Part shown: one piece after another, positions 24,200-32,423 of the stretch | Numbering within the stretch: the stretch's first letter is position 1 | How the letters are laid out: each line of letters begins with the position of its first letter | Source: Rhodococcus tibetensis | GTDB taxonomy: Bacteria; Actinomycetota; Actinomycetes; Mycobacteriales; Mycobacteriaceae | DNA: 64,000 bases | Direction of reading: 5' to 3' | Assembly: GCF_024438035.1 (NCBI RefSeq) | Contig: NZ_JANFQF010000026.1 | Coordinates: 1 to 64,000, forward strand | Made by a program: the position numbers and the translations under genes | Notes under the pieces: generated by a model | Databases searched by the model: none | The model's input: the letters and a program-made list of their open reading frames with translations, nothing else | Told to the model about the DNA's origin: nothing

Positions 24200-24591
24200 C
24201 CAACCGAAGACACGGCACCCGGACCCGGCCGACGCCCCTTCAGTGGCTCGGCTATTCGTTCGGGCGCAGGTTGCCCGACTCGATGCAGGACTGGGTTCGG
24301 GACGATCTGATCGGCGACTGGGCGGTGCCGCGACACCTCGTCCGCAGCATGGTGCCGTTCATTCCGGTGTTCGCGGCATTCTTCCTCTTCCCCGGCCCGG
24401 TGTGGTTGCGCGGTTCCATGGTGCTGCTCGGGGTGTTCCTCGCACTCTTCTACAGCGTCGCCTACATGGCGCAGAACCGATCACGCCGCCTCGAAAAGCA
24501 CGGACTTCCGCCCGACTTGGAAAACCCGAAAGCCAGACGCCGGCACGACGCCGAACGCGCCGCGTACTACCGGGCGCATCCCCGTGCGTGA
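24196..24591 (+). CDS. DUF5313 membrane protein
   Basis: A 131-residue protein typical of DUF5313, a family restricted to actinobacteria. RTRPTPLQWLGYSFGRRLPD opens it, the conserved DWVRDDLIGDWAVPRHLVR follows near residue 38, two membrane helices occupy about 58-78 and 80-100, and a charged C-terminal tail ends it. Function unknown. It is translationally coupled to the frameshifted MarR gene, so a frameshift upstream could alter its expression. Confidence 0.8.
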   Translation: MTNRRHGTRTRPTPLQWLGYSFGRRLPDSMQDWVRDDLIGDWAVPRHLVRSMVPFIPVFAAFFLFPGPVWLRGSMVLLGVFLALFYSVAYMAQNRSRRLEKHGLPPDLENPKARRRHDAERAAYYRAHPRA

Positions 24592-24887
24592 GAGCTGAGA
24601 TCCTTCGGGGTGTCCCGATCGACGCCCGCTGCCGGAGACGTGCCGATCAGCTCGAGGCTGTCACATGGCGCGCCCTGATAGTGCCCGATCGACAACCGGC
24701 GAGGGATCGTCTACCGGCGACGGGCTCACTGCAGCGGTCGGTTTTGAGTCGAGACCGCCGCGCCGATACGGCCAGGTTCGGTGACAGGTATGCAAGGCAT
24801 TGTGGCGATGCCGCCAGTCCGCGGCATCAACTTTTACGAGCCCGTCTGTACAAAATACGAATTCGCTTTGCCGGTCACAGGGTGTCG
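24592..24887. other. Intergenic region, no supported gene
   Basis: Almost 300 bases between DUF5313 and the 3' end of the toxin gene. A 39-codon frame from the ATG at 24665 shows no family features. No repeat, RNA gene or convincing hairpin was recognised. Confidence 0.5.
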
Positions 24888-25268
24888 TCAGAGTGTGGCG
24901 AAATCCAGCAGGTGTTCGATGCCGCGAAGATCGTCCGCGTTGCGGGTGACGAGTCGGGCGTTGTTCGCGTGCGCGGTGGCGGCGATCATCAGATCGAGGG
25001 CTCGGGGCTGAGGTTTGCGGCCGTACGCTCGCACCGCTGCGGCAAGCTGCCCGTAGCTTCGAGCAACACCGGCGTCGACGGGTAGGGGTTCGAATTTGCG
25101 TTCCACGGCGATCAGTCGCTGCAACCTCTGAGCACGCTGCAGCGCGGTGGTCGCGACCAGGAGTCCGAAGTGCAATTCGGCCAGGCTCACGGCACTGATC
25201 GCGACCTCCCCGTCAATGGGCGGGACATCGTTCGCGATGAGGATGCTCGTATCGAGCACTGTCCTCAC
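24888..25268 (-). CDS. vapC: VapC-type PIN-domain toxin
   Basis: A 126-residue PIN ribonuclease. The acidic site is present: VLDTSIL near residue 5, the Glu of SLAELHFG near 38, ALDLMIAATA near 92 and NADDLRGI near 112. Translation begins at a GTG (25268) overlapping the antitoxin stop as GTGA, the standard coupling of toxin to antitoxin. VapC toxins cut specific tRNAs or rRNA when not neutralised; the target is not predictable here. Confidence 0.88.
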   Translation of the reverse strand: MRTVLDTSILIANDVPPIDGEVAISAVSLAELHFGLLVATTALQRAQRLQRLIAVERKFEPLPVDAGVARSYGQLAAAVRAYGRKPQPRALDLMIAATAHANNARLVTRNADDLRGIEHLLDFATL

Positions 25269-25513
25269 CGGGATGCCCAGGGGTCCGCAATCGGATCGTC
25301 GATCAGGTTGCGGTCGGCTTCCCACGTCGGATCGGTGTCCGTCTGGAAGATGTCGGCGACCTCGTCGAAGGCGCACCACGTCTTCCGCCCGGCAGGGCCG
25401 AGGATTGCGCTCGGCCGGCCGGCGACCGTGATCAGCATCGTCTCCCCGGCTTCGGCACGTTTGACGTAGTCACTGGCATGCTGGCGCAGTTCCTTCAACC
25501 CGAGACGCTCCAT
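25265..25513 (-). CDS. Phd/YefM-type antitoxin (VapB partner)
   Basis: An 82-residue antitoxin. The N-terminal Phd/YefM fold is seen in GLKELRQHASDYVKRAEAGE and the following MLITVAGRPSAIL strand. The C-terminal half is acidic and probably disordered until it wraps the toxin. It is encoded first, as usual. Combined with the toxin it should bind the dyad at 25523-25538 and repress the operon. Confidence 0.87.
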   Translation of the reverse strand: MERLGLKELRQHASDYVKRAEAGETMLITVAGRPSAILGPAGRKTWCAFDEVADIFQTDTDPTWEADRNLIDDPIADPWASR

Positions 25514-25522
25514 ACTCTGATG

Positions 25523-25538
25523 GTAGCACTAATGCTAC
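25523..25538. promoter_or_regulatory. Toxin-antitoxin autoregulatory operator candidate
   Basis: GTAGCA-CTAA-TGCTAC, a perfect 6-4-6 inverted repeat centred 17 bases upstream of the antitoxin ATG, is well placed for repression by the antitoxin-toxin complex. Confidence 0.6.
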
Positions 25539-25600
25539 TTTGCTCGCCGGGATAATTAGCGGCGTCAGTCGAGAGCCAGGGACTCGGAGGCTCTACCACG

Positions 25601-26806
25601 TCAGCCGACGACGCCCGCTGCCCGCATCGCTGCTATGTCCGCAGCAGAACACCCCAGCTCGCCCAGAATGCGATCGGTGTGTTCGCCGAGAGCAGGAATG
25701 TCACCCATCCGCATCTCCACGTCGGCGAACGTCATCGGGGGCAGCACGGCGCTGATCTGGCCCACCTCGCTGCCGACCTGGCGCCAGCGGTCGCGTTCCT
25801 TCAACTGCGGATGATCGATCAATCCGCCCATATCGTTCATCTCTGCCGCCGGAATTCCCGCATCCGCAAGGGCCTGATCGAGGGCCGCGAGAGTGAATTT
25901 CTTCGTCTCCTCGGCGACGAGGGCATCCACCTCAGCGCGATGCTGGACGCGCAGCATATTGGTCGCATATCGGGGATGCTCGGCGAGTTCGGGTCGGCTG
26001 AAGACCTCGGTGACCAACTGCCGCCACCCCCGATCGTTCTGGACGCCGATCAGAATGTTGCCGTCGCGGGTGGGGTACGCGTCGTAGGGCACGATCGCGG
26101 CGTGTCCCAGGCCGGCACGAGGGATCTGCCGGTCGGCGTACATTTTCATGTACATCGGATGACCCAACCATTCCGTGGTCGCGTCGAACATCGACACGTC
26201 GATCTGTGCGCCCACTCCGGTTCGTTCGCGGCGGAACAACGCACTCAATATCGACGTCAGCGCGTACATTCCCGCCGCGATGTCGGACACTGGCACTCCG
26301 GTTTTGGTGGCCGTCTCGGGAGTCCCGGTCACGGAGATCATCCCGGTTTCGGCCTGCACCAGCATGTCGTACGCCTTGCGTTCACGCCTCGGCCCCGCCG
26401 TCCCGTAACCTGACATGTTCGCCACGATCAACTCGGCGTGCTCCGCGCGCAACGCCTCCGTCCCGAAACCCAGCCTGCTCGCTGCATCGGGCGCCAGATT
26501 CTGCACGAACACGTCGGCCCCCGCGATCAATCTCAGGACGGCGTCGCGCCCCTCCTCGGATTTGAGGTCGACGCAGAACGATTCCTTCCCTCGGTTCAAC
26601 CAAACGAAGTGTGAGGCCTCGCCGAATACGGCGTCGTCGTAGTTACGAGCGAAGTCACCCTCGCCGACGCGCTCCACCTTGATCACGCGGGCGCCCATGT
26701 CCGCCAGATGCCGGGTGGCGATCGGGGCGGCCACAGCTTGCTCGAGTGCAACGACGGTGATCCCGTCGAGTGGCAGAGTTCCGGGGTCGTCTTCCATGCA
26801 GGACAT
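25601..26806 (-). CDS. CaiB/BaiF (family III) CoA-transferase
   Basis: A 401-residue family III CoA-transferase. The opening LDGITVVALEQAVAAPIATR, the NRGKESFCVDLKSEEGRDAV segment, and the catalytic Asp in KAYDMLVQAETGMISVTG (about residue 160) are all present. It moves CoA between acyl donors and acceptors without forming free acid. The start overlaps the stop of the upstream ArsR gene (TGATG), and a GTG one codon earlier is possible, so the two are translationally coupled. Substrate unknown; it faces away from the acyl-CoA cluster starting at 27340. Confidence 0.86.
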   Translation of the reverse strand: MSCMEDDPGTLPLDGITVVALEQAVAAPIATRHLADMGARVIKVERVGEGDFARNYDDAVFGEASHFVWLNRGKESFCVDLKSEEGRDAVLRLIAGADVFVQNLAPDAASRLGFGTEALRAEHAELIVANMSGYGTAGPRRERKAYDMLVQAETGMISVTGTPETATKTGVPVSDIAAGMYALTSILSALFRRERTGVGAQIDVSMFDATTEWLGHPMYMKMYADRQIPRAGLGHAAIVPYDAYPTRDGNILIGVQNDRGWRQLVTEVFSRPELAEHPRYATNMLRVQHRAEVDALVAEETKKFTLAALDQALADAGIPAAEMNDMGGLIDHPQLKERDRWRQVGSEVGQISAVLPPMTFADVEMRMGDIPALGEHTDRILGELGCSAADIAAMRAAGVVG

Positions 26807-27171
26807 CACCGTTCCGATTCCGATGCCGGGTGATCGTGATAGTGCGTGGCCCCGATGGCATGCAGCAACTGGTGCACGGTGTCATCGGAGAGCCGATAGC
26901 GCATCGAGCGGCCGTCGCGTCTGGCCGACACCCACCCCTGGTGGCGCAGCAGTCGTAATGCGTGTGAGACGGCGGTACCGCTCATCTCCAGCGCTGCCGC
27001 GAGGTCGCCGACACAGATGCCCGGCGCGTGGTGTAGGCACAGCAGCAACCGGAGGCGGTTGCCGTCCGACAAGAGTTCGAAGCGGTTGGCCCACCCCTCG
27101 ATGTCCGGGCTGTGCAGCGCCGCCGCAGCACGCTGAACGTCCGCGGGGTTCAGCGCAGGAGTGGTAGCCAC
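26806..27171 (-). CDS. ArsR/SmtB-family repressor coupled to a CoA-transferase
   Basis: A 121-residue winged-helix repressor. SDGNRLRLLLCLHHAPGICV leads into GDLAAALEMSGTAVSHALRL, the recognition helix. Two Cys residues sit in the pre-recognition helices, and the C-terminus ends ATHYHDHPASE, a His-rich tail like the alpha-5 metal site of nickel/cobalt sensors. A metal-type sensor directly coupled to a CoA-transferase is unexpected, so the site may be redundant or the protein may control another promoter as well. The divergent ligase gene at 27340 shares its upstream region. Confidence 0.82.
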   Translation of the reverse strand: MATTPALNPADVQRAAAALHSPDIEGWANRFELLSDGNRLRLLLCLHHAPGICVGDLAAALEMSGTAVSHALRLLRHQGWVSARRDGRSMRYRLSDDTVHQLLHAIGATHYHDHPASESER

Positions 27172-27339
27172 CCAGCCAGTCTACAAACGGCCTGACCACG
27201 CGGAGTTCCGCATACATAGGCGATCGCTAAGTGTCCGTACGGTTCTGTGTCTTTGTCTCCGGCGCGATGCGGTGGTCGACTGACGGGACACGGGCACCGG
27301 GCAGTCGGCGGTGTGGATCGATCTTCGAGGAGGGCATTT

Positions 27340-28908
27340 GTGAGCGGGCTGCATCTTCCCCAGCGCGTCCGGCACCATGCCGCCGAACGCCCCGACTCGC
27401 CCGCGGTGACGTGGGGGAACACGACCCTGACGAACGCGGAATTCGACCAGCGGACCACTCGCATCGCAACAGCGTTGTCGGCGTTGGCCTCCGGTCGCGG
27501 TGCGCGCGTCGGGGCGTTGCTGCGAATGCGTCTCGAGGGCGCCGAATGCTTCGTTGCCGCGGCCAAGGCCGAGCTCGTGTTCGTGCCGCTGAACTGGCGC
27601 CTCCCCGCCGCCGAGGCGGCAACGATCGCGGTCGACGCGGCCCTCGAGGTGCTGATCGTCGAGGCCGAGTTCGCCGAGACGGCCGAAGCGGTACGCGAAG
27701 CGCTTCCCGGTCTGGTCGTCGTGCTCGTCGACCGCGCGTCGGAGGAAATCCTGCCCGAGGCGTGGACGTGGGATCGGCTCGCCGCTTCGGGCAGCGACAC
27801 CGATCCGAGGCTGGGCGATGATCCGGACGCGGAATTGCTGCAGTTGTATACGTCGGGCACCACCGGCGCACCCAAGGGTGTGGTCGCGACGCACCGCAAT
27901 ATCCACAACGAGCCCAAGGCCCTCGCAATCTACCGGTGGCGCGCCGACTCGGTGGCCCTCGACGCCCTGCCGTTGTTCCACATCGCCGGCGCCGGGTGGC
28001 TCAGTACCTGTCTGTCCGCGGGAGTGCACGTCGTTCTCCTCGGCGCGTTCGACGCTCGCCACGTGGCCGATCTCGTCGAACGACACCGCATCACGCATGC
28101 GTTCCTTGTTCCTTCGGCGATCCAGATGCTGCTGGACCTGCGCGGCCTCGGCGATCGCGACCTGTCCAGTCTTCAACTGATCGCGTACGGCTCCGCGCCG
28201 GTCACTCCCGCCCTGTTGCGCCGCGCCATCGACCGGCTCGGCTGCGCATTCGTGCAGCGGTACGGGATGACAGAGACGACGGGATCGGTCAGTGCGCTCA
28301 CCGCCGAGGACCACGATCCGGCCGGTGACCGTACGTACCTGTTGCGATCCGCGGGCAAACCCATGCCCGGCGTCGAGGTGGCGATCCGCGACGTCGCGAC
28401 CGGTGCGGACCTGCCGGCCGGGGTGTCCGGGGAGATTGTCTGCCGCTCCCGCAACAACGTCGCCGGCTATTGGCGGCGTCCCGACGAGACAGCGCAACTC
28501 TTCACTCCCGACGGCTTCTTGCGGACCGGCGACACCGGGCATCTCGATGACGACGGGTATCTGTATGTCACCGACCGGGTGAAGGACATGATCATCACCG
28601 GCGGTGAGAACGTCTATCCGATCGAGGTCGAATCGGTGCTGGCCGAACATCCCGCTGTGGCAGAGGTCGCCGTGATCGGTGTCCCGGACCGGACGTGGGG
28701 TGAGGCCGTCACCGCGGTGATCCGCGTGGCCGAGGGCGCCCTCCCGACCGCCGCCGAACTCGTCGCCTTCAGCGCGGGGCGGCTCGCGTCCTACAAGAAA
28801 CCGAGACACATCCATTTCGTGACCGCGCTACCACGCAACGCCGGCGGCAAGGTTCTCAAACGGAGGCTGCGCGACGAACTGGGAGGGTCGGAGGTGGTGT
28901 CGTCGTGA
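27340..28908 (+). CDS. Acyl-CoA synthetase (AMP-forming)
   Basis: A 522-residue ANL-family ligase that activates a carboxylic acid to acyl-AMP and then acyl-CoA. The P-loop YTSGTTGAPKGVVATHRN is near residue 170, the acyl-site motif YGMTETTG near 308, TGDTGHLDDDGYLYVTDRVK near 395 and the C-terminal catalytic Lys in GGKVLKRRLR near 510. GTG at 27340 follows GAGGAGGG; the frame upstream is not coding. It heads a run of four overlapping genes (ligase, MBL hydrolase, two crotonases) followed by two LysR genes. Confidence 0.88.
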   Translation: MSGLHLPQRVRHHAAERPDSPAVTWGNTTLTNAEFDQRTTRIATALSALASGRGARVGALLRMRLEGAECFVAAAKAELVFVPLNWRLPAAEAATIAVDAALEVLIVEAEFAETAEAVREALPGLVVVLVDRASEEILPEAWTWDRLAASGSDTDPRLGDDPDAELLQLYTSGTTGAPKGVVATHRNIHNEPKALAIYRWRADSVALDALPLFHIAGAGWLSTCLSAGVHVVLLGAFDARHVADLVERHRITHAFLVPSAIQMLLDLRGLGDRDLSSLQLIAYGSAPVTPALLRRAIDRLGCAFVQRYGMTETTGSVSALTAEDHDPAGDRTYLLRSAGKPMPGVEVAIRDVATGADLPAGVSGEIVCRSRNNVAGYWRRPDETAQLFTPDGFLRTGDTGHLDDDGYLYVTDRVKDMIITGGENVYPIEVESVLAEHPAVAEVAVIGVPDRTWGEAVTAVIRVAEGALPTAAELVAFSAGRLASYKKPRHIHFVTALPRNAGGKVLKRRLRDELGGSEVVSS

Positions 28909-29981
28909 TCGTCACCGAAGACGTCGGAAACGTCCAGCGCGAGGCCTGGGCCCGCGGGGTGCTGCCACCGGTCGAGACCGTGCGTCCCGGACTCTGGTCG
29001 ATCCCGGTGCCGATGCCCCGGAACCCGTTGCGCTACGTGCTGATCTACGCCCTTGCCCTGCCCGACGGTCTCGCGCTGATCGACGTCGGTTGGGACTCCG
29101 AGGAGTCGTGGCTGGCCCTTTGCCGCGGCATCGCGGAGACGGGGCACCGCGTCACCGATGTCCGGTACGCCGCCGTCACCCATTTGCATCCCGACCACTT
29201 CGGTCTCGCACCGCGGTTGCGGGACATCAGCGGCGCCACCCTCGCGATGCACGCTGCAGATGCCGCACTGCTCGGCCACCGCACCGCGGGCGACGACACC
29301 GCCGACGAACGGACGTGGGAAATCCAGCTCGATCGGCTCGGTGCCCCTGCCGGGGTTCGCGCCGCGGCCCGTGTCGATCTGGTTCGATTCGGGCCGGGCG
29401 AGACCGTCGACGTGGTGCTCGACGACGGCAGCCCGCTGAATCTGCCCGGCTGGGACCTGCGGGCGGTGTGGACGCCGGGGCACACCCCCGGCCATCTGAC
29501 CTTCGTGGACGAAACCCACGGTGTGTTGTTCAGCGGCGACCACATGCTTCCCCGCATCAGCCCGAACATCTCCACTGTTCCCGGCGAGCTGGACAACCCG
29601 CTGCACCGCTACCTGCTCTCACTGCACGCCACCACGACCATGCCGGACGGCCTGGTGCTCCCGGCCCACGAGTACCGCTTCCGCGGCATCGCCGATCGGG
29701 CGCAGCAGCTGATGAGTCACCACGAGGAGCGGTTCGCTGAGATCGTGGCCGCCCTCCACGCCCGCCCGGAGTCGACTGCGTGGGAGATCTCGGCTCACAT
29801 CGCGTGGTCGCGCCCGTTCGACTCCATGTCCGAACGTCTCTTGCGCCTCGCTGTCCGTGAGACGCATGCCCACCTGCTGGTACTCGCCGACCGCGGGCAC
29901 ATCCGCTCGCTCGGTGGCAACCCGGAACGCTGGACACTCCCGATCCCCACCGCCCCGAAACCAGAGAAGGACACCTCATGA
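28905..29981 (+). CDS. Metallo-beta-lactamase-fold hydrolase
   Basis: A 358-residue MBL-fold enzyme. The metal motif THLHPDHFG is near residue 87, the second-site TPGHTPGHLTF near 192 with SGDHML 20 residues further, and a later His in LPAHEYRF near 252. After about residue 270 a winged-helix-like C-terminal domain follows, the arrangement seen in LACTB2-type hydrolases. Its overlap with the ligase gene (GTGA) and with the crotonase gene (ATGA) points to a pathway role, perhaps as a thioesterase or lactonase; this is inference. Confidence 0.82.
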   Translation: MIVTEDVGNVQREAWARGVLPPVETVRPGLWSIPVPMPRNPLRYVLIYALALPDGLALIDVGWDSEESWLALCRGIAETGHRVTDVRYAAVTHLHPDHFGLAPRLRDISGATLAMHAADAALLGHRTAGDDTADERTWEIQLDRLGAPAGVRAAARVDLVRFGPGETVDVVLDDGSPLNLPGWDLRAVWTPGHTPGHLTFVDETHGVLFSGDHMLPRISPNISTVPGELDNPLHRYLLSLHATTTMPDGLVLPAHEYRFRGIADRAQQLMSHHEERFAEIVAALHARPESTAWEISAHIAWSRPFDSMSERLLRLAVRETHAHLLVLADRGHIRSLGGNPERWTLPIPTAPKPEKDTS

Positions 29982-30739
29982 GCGTGGTTCTCACCGATTT
30001 CGCCGACGGCGTCGCCGTCATCACCCTGAACCGGCCGGAGGCGAGGAACGCCGTCGACCTCGAGGTCGCAAAGGCCCTCGCCGCGGCCGTCGACGAGTTC
30101 GAAGCGCGGCCCGACCTCACCATCGCAATCCTCACCGGCGCGGGTGGAACGTTCTGCGCGGGTATGGATTTGAAGGCCTTCACCCGCGGGGAGCGCCCGT
30201 CACTGCCGGGGCGGGGTTTCGGTGGGCTCACCGAGGCGCCGCCGACGAAGCCACTCGTCGCCGCGGTGGAGGGATGGGCACTGGCCGGCGGATGTGAGCT
30301 GGCATTGTCGGCCGACCTCATCGTCGCGGCGCGGGACGCCAAGTTCGGGCTTCCCGAGGTGAAGCGCGGATTAGCCGCAGCCGCAGGCGGTTTGCTGCGG
30401 CTACCCAAGGTACTGCCCTACCCGATCGCCATGGAGATGGCGATCACCGGCGACCCGCTCACGGCAGAAGCGGCCCACGCGCACGGCCTCGTCAACCACC
30501 TCACCGAACCCGGCGACGCACTCGCCACCGCACGCGCGCTGGCCGCCCGCGTCGCCGCCAACGGTCCCCTCGCGGTCCGGGCCACCAAACAGGTAGTCGC
30601 GATGTCTGCCCGATACACCGACCCCGACGCGTTCGCCGCGCAGCGGCAGTACCTCGACTCGGTGTTCGCATCCGAGGACGCGCAGGAAGGTGCGCGCGCG
30701 TTCGCCGAGAAGCGCTCACCCGTGTGGTCCGGCCGATGA
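29978..30739 (+). CDS. Crotonase-family enoyl-CoA hydratase/isomerase
   Basis: A 253-residue crotonase. The two oxyanion-hole segments are GGTFCAGMDLKAF near residue 55 and the WALAGGCELALSADLIVA stretch near 95; the Glu of LPEVKRG near 125 aligns with a catalytic position of hydratases. It begins in an ATGA overlap with the MBL gene. It may hydrate, isomerise or cleave a CoA ester. Confidence 0.86.
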   Translation: MSVVLTDFADGVAVITLNRPEARNAVDLEVAKALAAAVDEFEARPDLTIAILTGAGGTFCAGMDLKAFTRGERPSLPGRGFGGLTEAPPTKPLVAAVEGWALAGGCELALSADLIVAARDAKFGLPEVKRGLAAAAGGLLRLPKVLPYPIAMEMAITGDPLTAEAAHAHGLVNHLTEPGDALATARALAARVAANGPLAVRATKQVVAMSARYTDPDAFAAQRQYLDSVFASEDAQEGARAFAEKRSPVWSGR

Positions 30740-31539
30740 GCGAGGACGTGGTATCCGTGACCCGCGACGGCGCAGTGGCCACCGTGACACTCGATCGGCC
30801 CGACCGCATGAACGCGCTGACCCTGGACGCCTTCGCCGAGTTCGGGAACGCTCTGCGTGGGCTCGAAGCGGATCGCCACATACGGGCCGTAGTCGTCACC
30901 GGTGCCGGCGGCAACTTCTGCACAGGCGCCGACGTCGAACGACGGACTGCGCAACATCCTCTCGACCGGATGCGGACGATCAACTCCGTCGCCGCGACAC
31001 TTGCCGAATTCCCGAAGCCGGTGATCGCCCAGGTGGAGGGGTACGCGGTGGGCGCCGGGTGGAACCTCGCCCTGCTGTGCGACCTCGTGGTGGCCTCCAC
31101 CACCGCGAAATTCAGTCAGATCTTCGCCAAACGGGGACTGTCGGTCGACTTCGGCGGGTCGTGGGTGCTTCCCCGGCTCGTGGGACTACACCAGGCCAAA
31201 CGCCTGGTGATGCTTGCCGAGATGGTCGACGCCGCCGAGGCCCACGCTCTCGGTCTCGTATCGGTGTTGGCGGAGCCGTCCGAACTGGAGACCGTCACGC
31301 AGGACCTCGCGCGCCGACTCGCCGCCGGACCCCCGGTCGCGGTGACGCAATCCGCCCGGCTCCTCGAACAGGGGTCGTCCTCGTCGCTGCGGGAGGCGCT
31401 GGAGAACGAGGCGCGAGCGCAAGCCGTCAACTTCGCGACCGATGCACCGGACGCCTTCCGGGCGTTCGCGCTGAAACGCCCTCCCGCGTTCACCGGCGAC
31501 TGGGTGGTGCCGGGCGCGACCACGGCTTCCGTACGATGA
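30736..31539 (+). CDS. Crotonase-family enoyl-CoA hydratase/isomerase
   Basis: A 267-residue crotonase different from its neighbour. Oxyanion segments are GGNFCTGADVERRTA near residue 55 and GYAVGAGWNLALLCDLVVA near 100. The active-site region FAKRGLSVDFGGSWVLPRL has Asp where hydratases often have Glu, resembling PaaG/isomerase-type members. It starts in an ATGA overlap with the previous crotonase and probably performs a consecutive step. Confidence 0.86.
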   Translation: MSEDVVSVTRDGAVATVTLDRPDRMNALTLDAFAEFGNALRGLEADRHIRAVVVTGAGGNFCTGADVERRTAQHPLDRMRTINSVAATLAEFPKPVIAQVEGYAVGAGWNLALLCDLVVASTTAKFSQIFAKRGLSVDFGGSWVLPRLVGLHQAKRLVMLAEMVDAAEAHALGLVSVLAEPSELETVTQDLARRLAAGPPVAVTQSARLLEQGSSSSLREALENEARAQAVNFATDAPDAFRAFALKRPPAFTGDWVVPGATTASVR

Positions 31540-31543
31540 CCGG

Positions 31544-32419
31544 GTGGACCTGCATCTCGTCACCTATTTCGTCGCGGTAGTCGATCACGGCGGGATCACC
31601 AGGGCGGCGCAGTCTCTGTACATCTCTCAGCCGTCGCTGTCGCAGGCCATTCGCACTCTCGAACGTCGGCTCGGGGTGACCCTGTTCGATCGCACGGGGC
31701 GTCGGCTGGAGCTGACCGAGGCGGGCCGGACACTGGACGTGGCGGCGCGGCGAATCCTCACCGATGTCGAACGTGCCAAGGCCAAGGTGGCGGCGGTCCG
31801 TGAACTCGAATCCGGCCGGGTCGACGTGGTCACGTACTCGGCGTTCTCGATCGACCCGATCGTCGGACTGGTCCGCCGGTTCCGCCGGCAGTACCCCCGG
31901 ATCACGGTCCGCATCATCGACAGCGACGGTCCCACCGGTGTCCTCGGGGCATTGCGGCGCGGTGAGGCGGAGCTCGGGGTGATCGACCTGTCCGTGGATC
32001 ACAGTGCGCTGCTGTCGGTCCCGATCGGTGAGCAGGAGTTGGTGCTTGCCGTGCCGGACGAGCTCGCGGCCGCCCTTCCCGACCCGGTACCCCGGTCGGC
32101 CCTGCGCGACGTCCCGCTGATCCAGGATTTGGGTGACAAGAGTGATGCGGCGCTGATCTCCGAACTCCTCGGAGAAAACACGGACACCGTCGTCGTCGAC
32201 TGCGCGCATCCGAGCGCCACCTGGAACCTGGTTCAGCGAGGGGCGGGTGCGACCGTCCTGCCCCGCGTGGTCGCCGAGCAAGAACTGCGCGGTGTGACGA
32301 TCCGGTCGCTGTCACCCCGGTTGACCCGGCCCGTCGGCCTGGTGCAGCGCTCCGGACCGTGTTCGCCTGCGGCCGCAGCGTTCGTCTCCAGTGCACACGA
32401 CACGTCGGCGAGAGGCTGA
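31544..32419 (+). CDS. LysR-family transcriptional regulator
   Basis: A 291-residue LysR protein. The helix-turn-helix GGITRAAQSLYISQPSLSQA lies at about residues 16-37, followed by the linker helix and a periplasmic-binding-protein-like effector domain (about 90-290). GTG at 31544 comes four bases after the crotonase stop, so it may be transcribed with the operon and give positive feedback. A second, diverged LysR gene follows at once. Confidence 0.86.
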   Translation: MDLHLVTYFVAVVDHGGITRAAQSLYISQPSLSQAIRTLERRLGVTLFDRTGRRLELTEAGRTLDVAARRILTDVERAKAKVAAVRELESGRVDVVTYSAFSIDPIVGLVRRFRRQYPRITVRIIDSDGPTGVLGALRRGEAELGVIDLSVDHSALLSVPIGEQELVLAVPDELAAALPDPVPRSALRDVPLIQDLGDKSDAALISELLGENTDTVVVDCAHPSATWNLVQRGAGATVLPRVVAEQELRGVTIRSLSPRLTRPVGLVQRSGPCSPAAAAFVSSAHDTSARG

Positions 32420-32423
32420 GCAC

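Noticed and set aside
27181..28815. A 544-codon minus-strand frame
   Set aside because: Antisense to the acyl-CoA ligase with no family motifs. High GC keeps antisense frames open.
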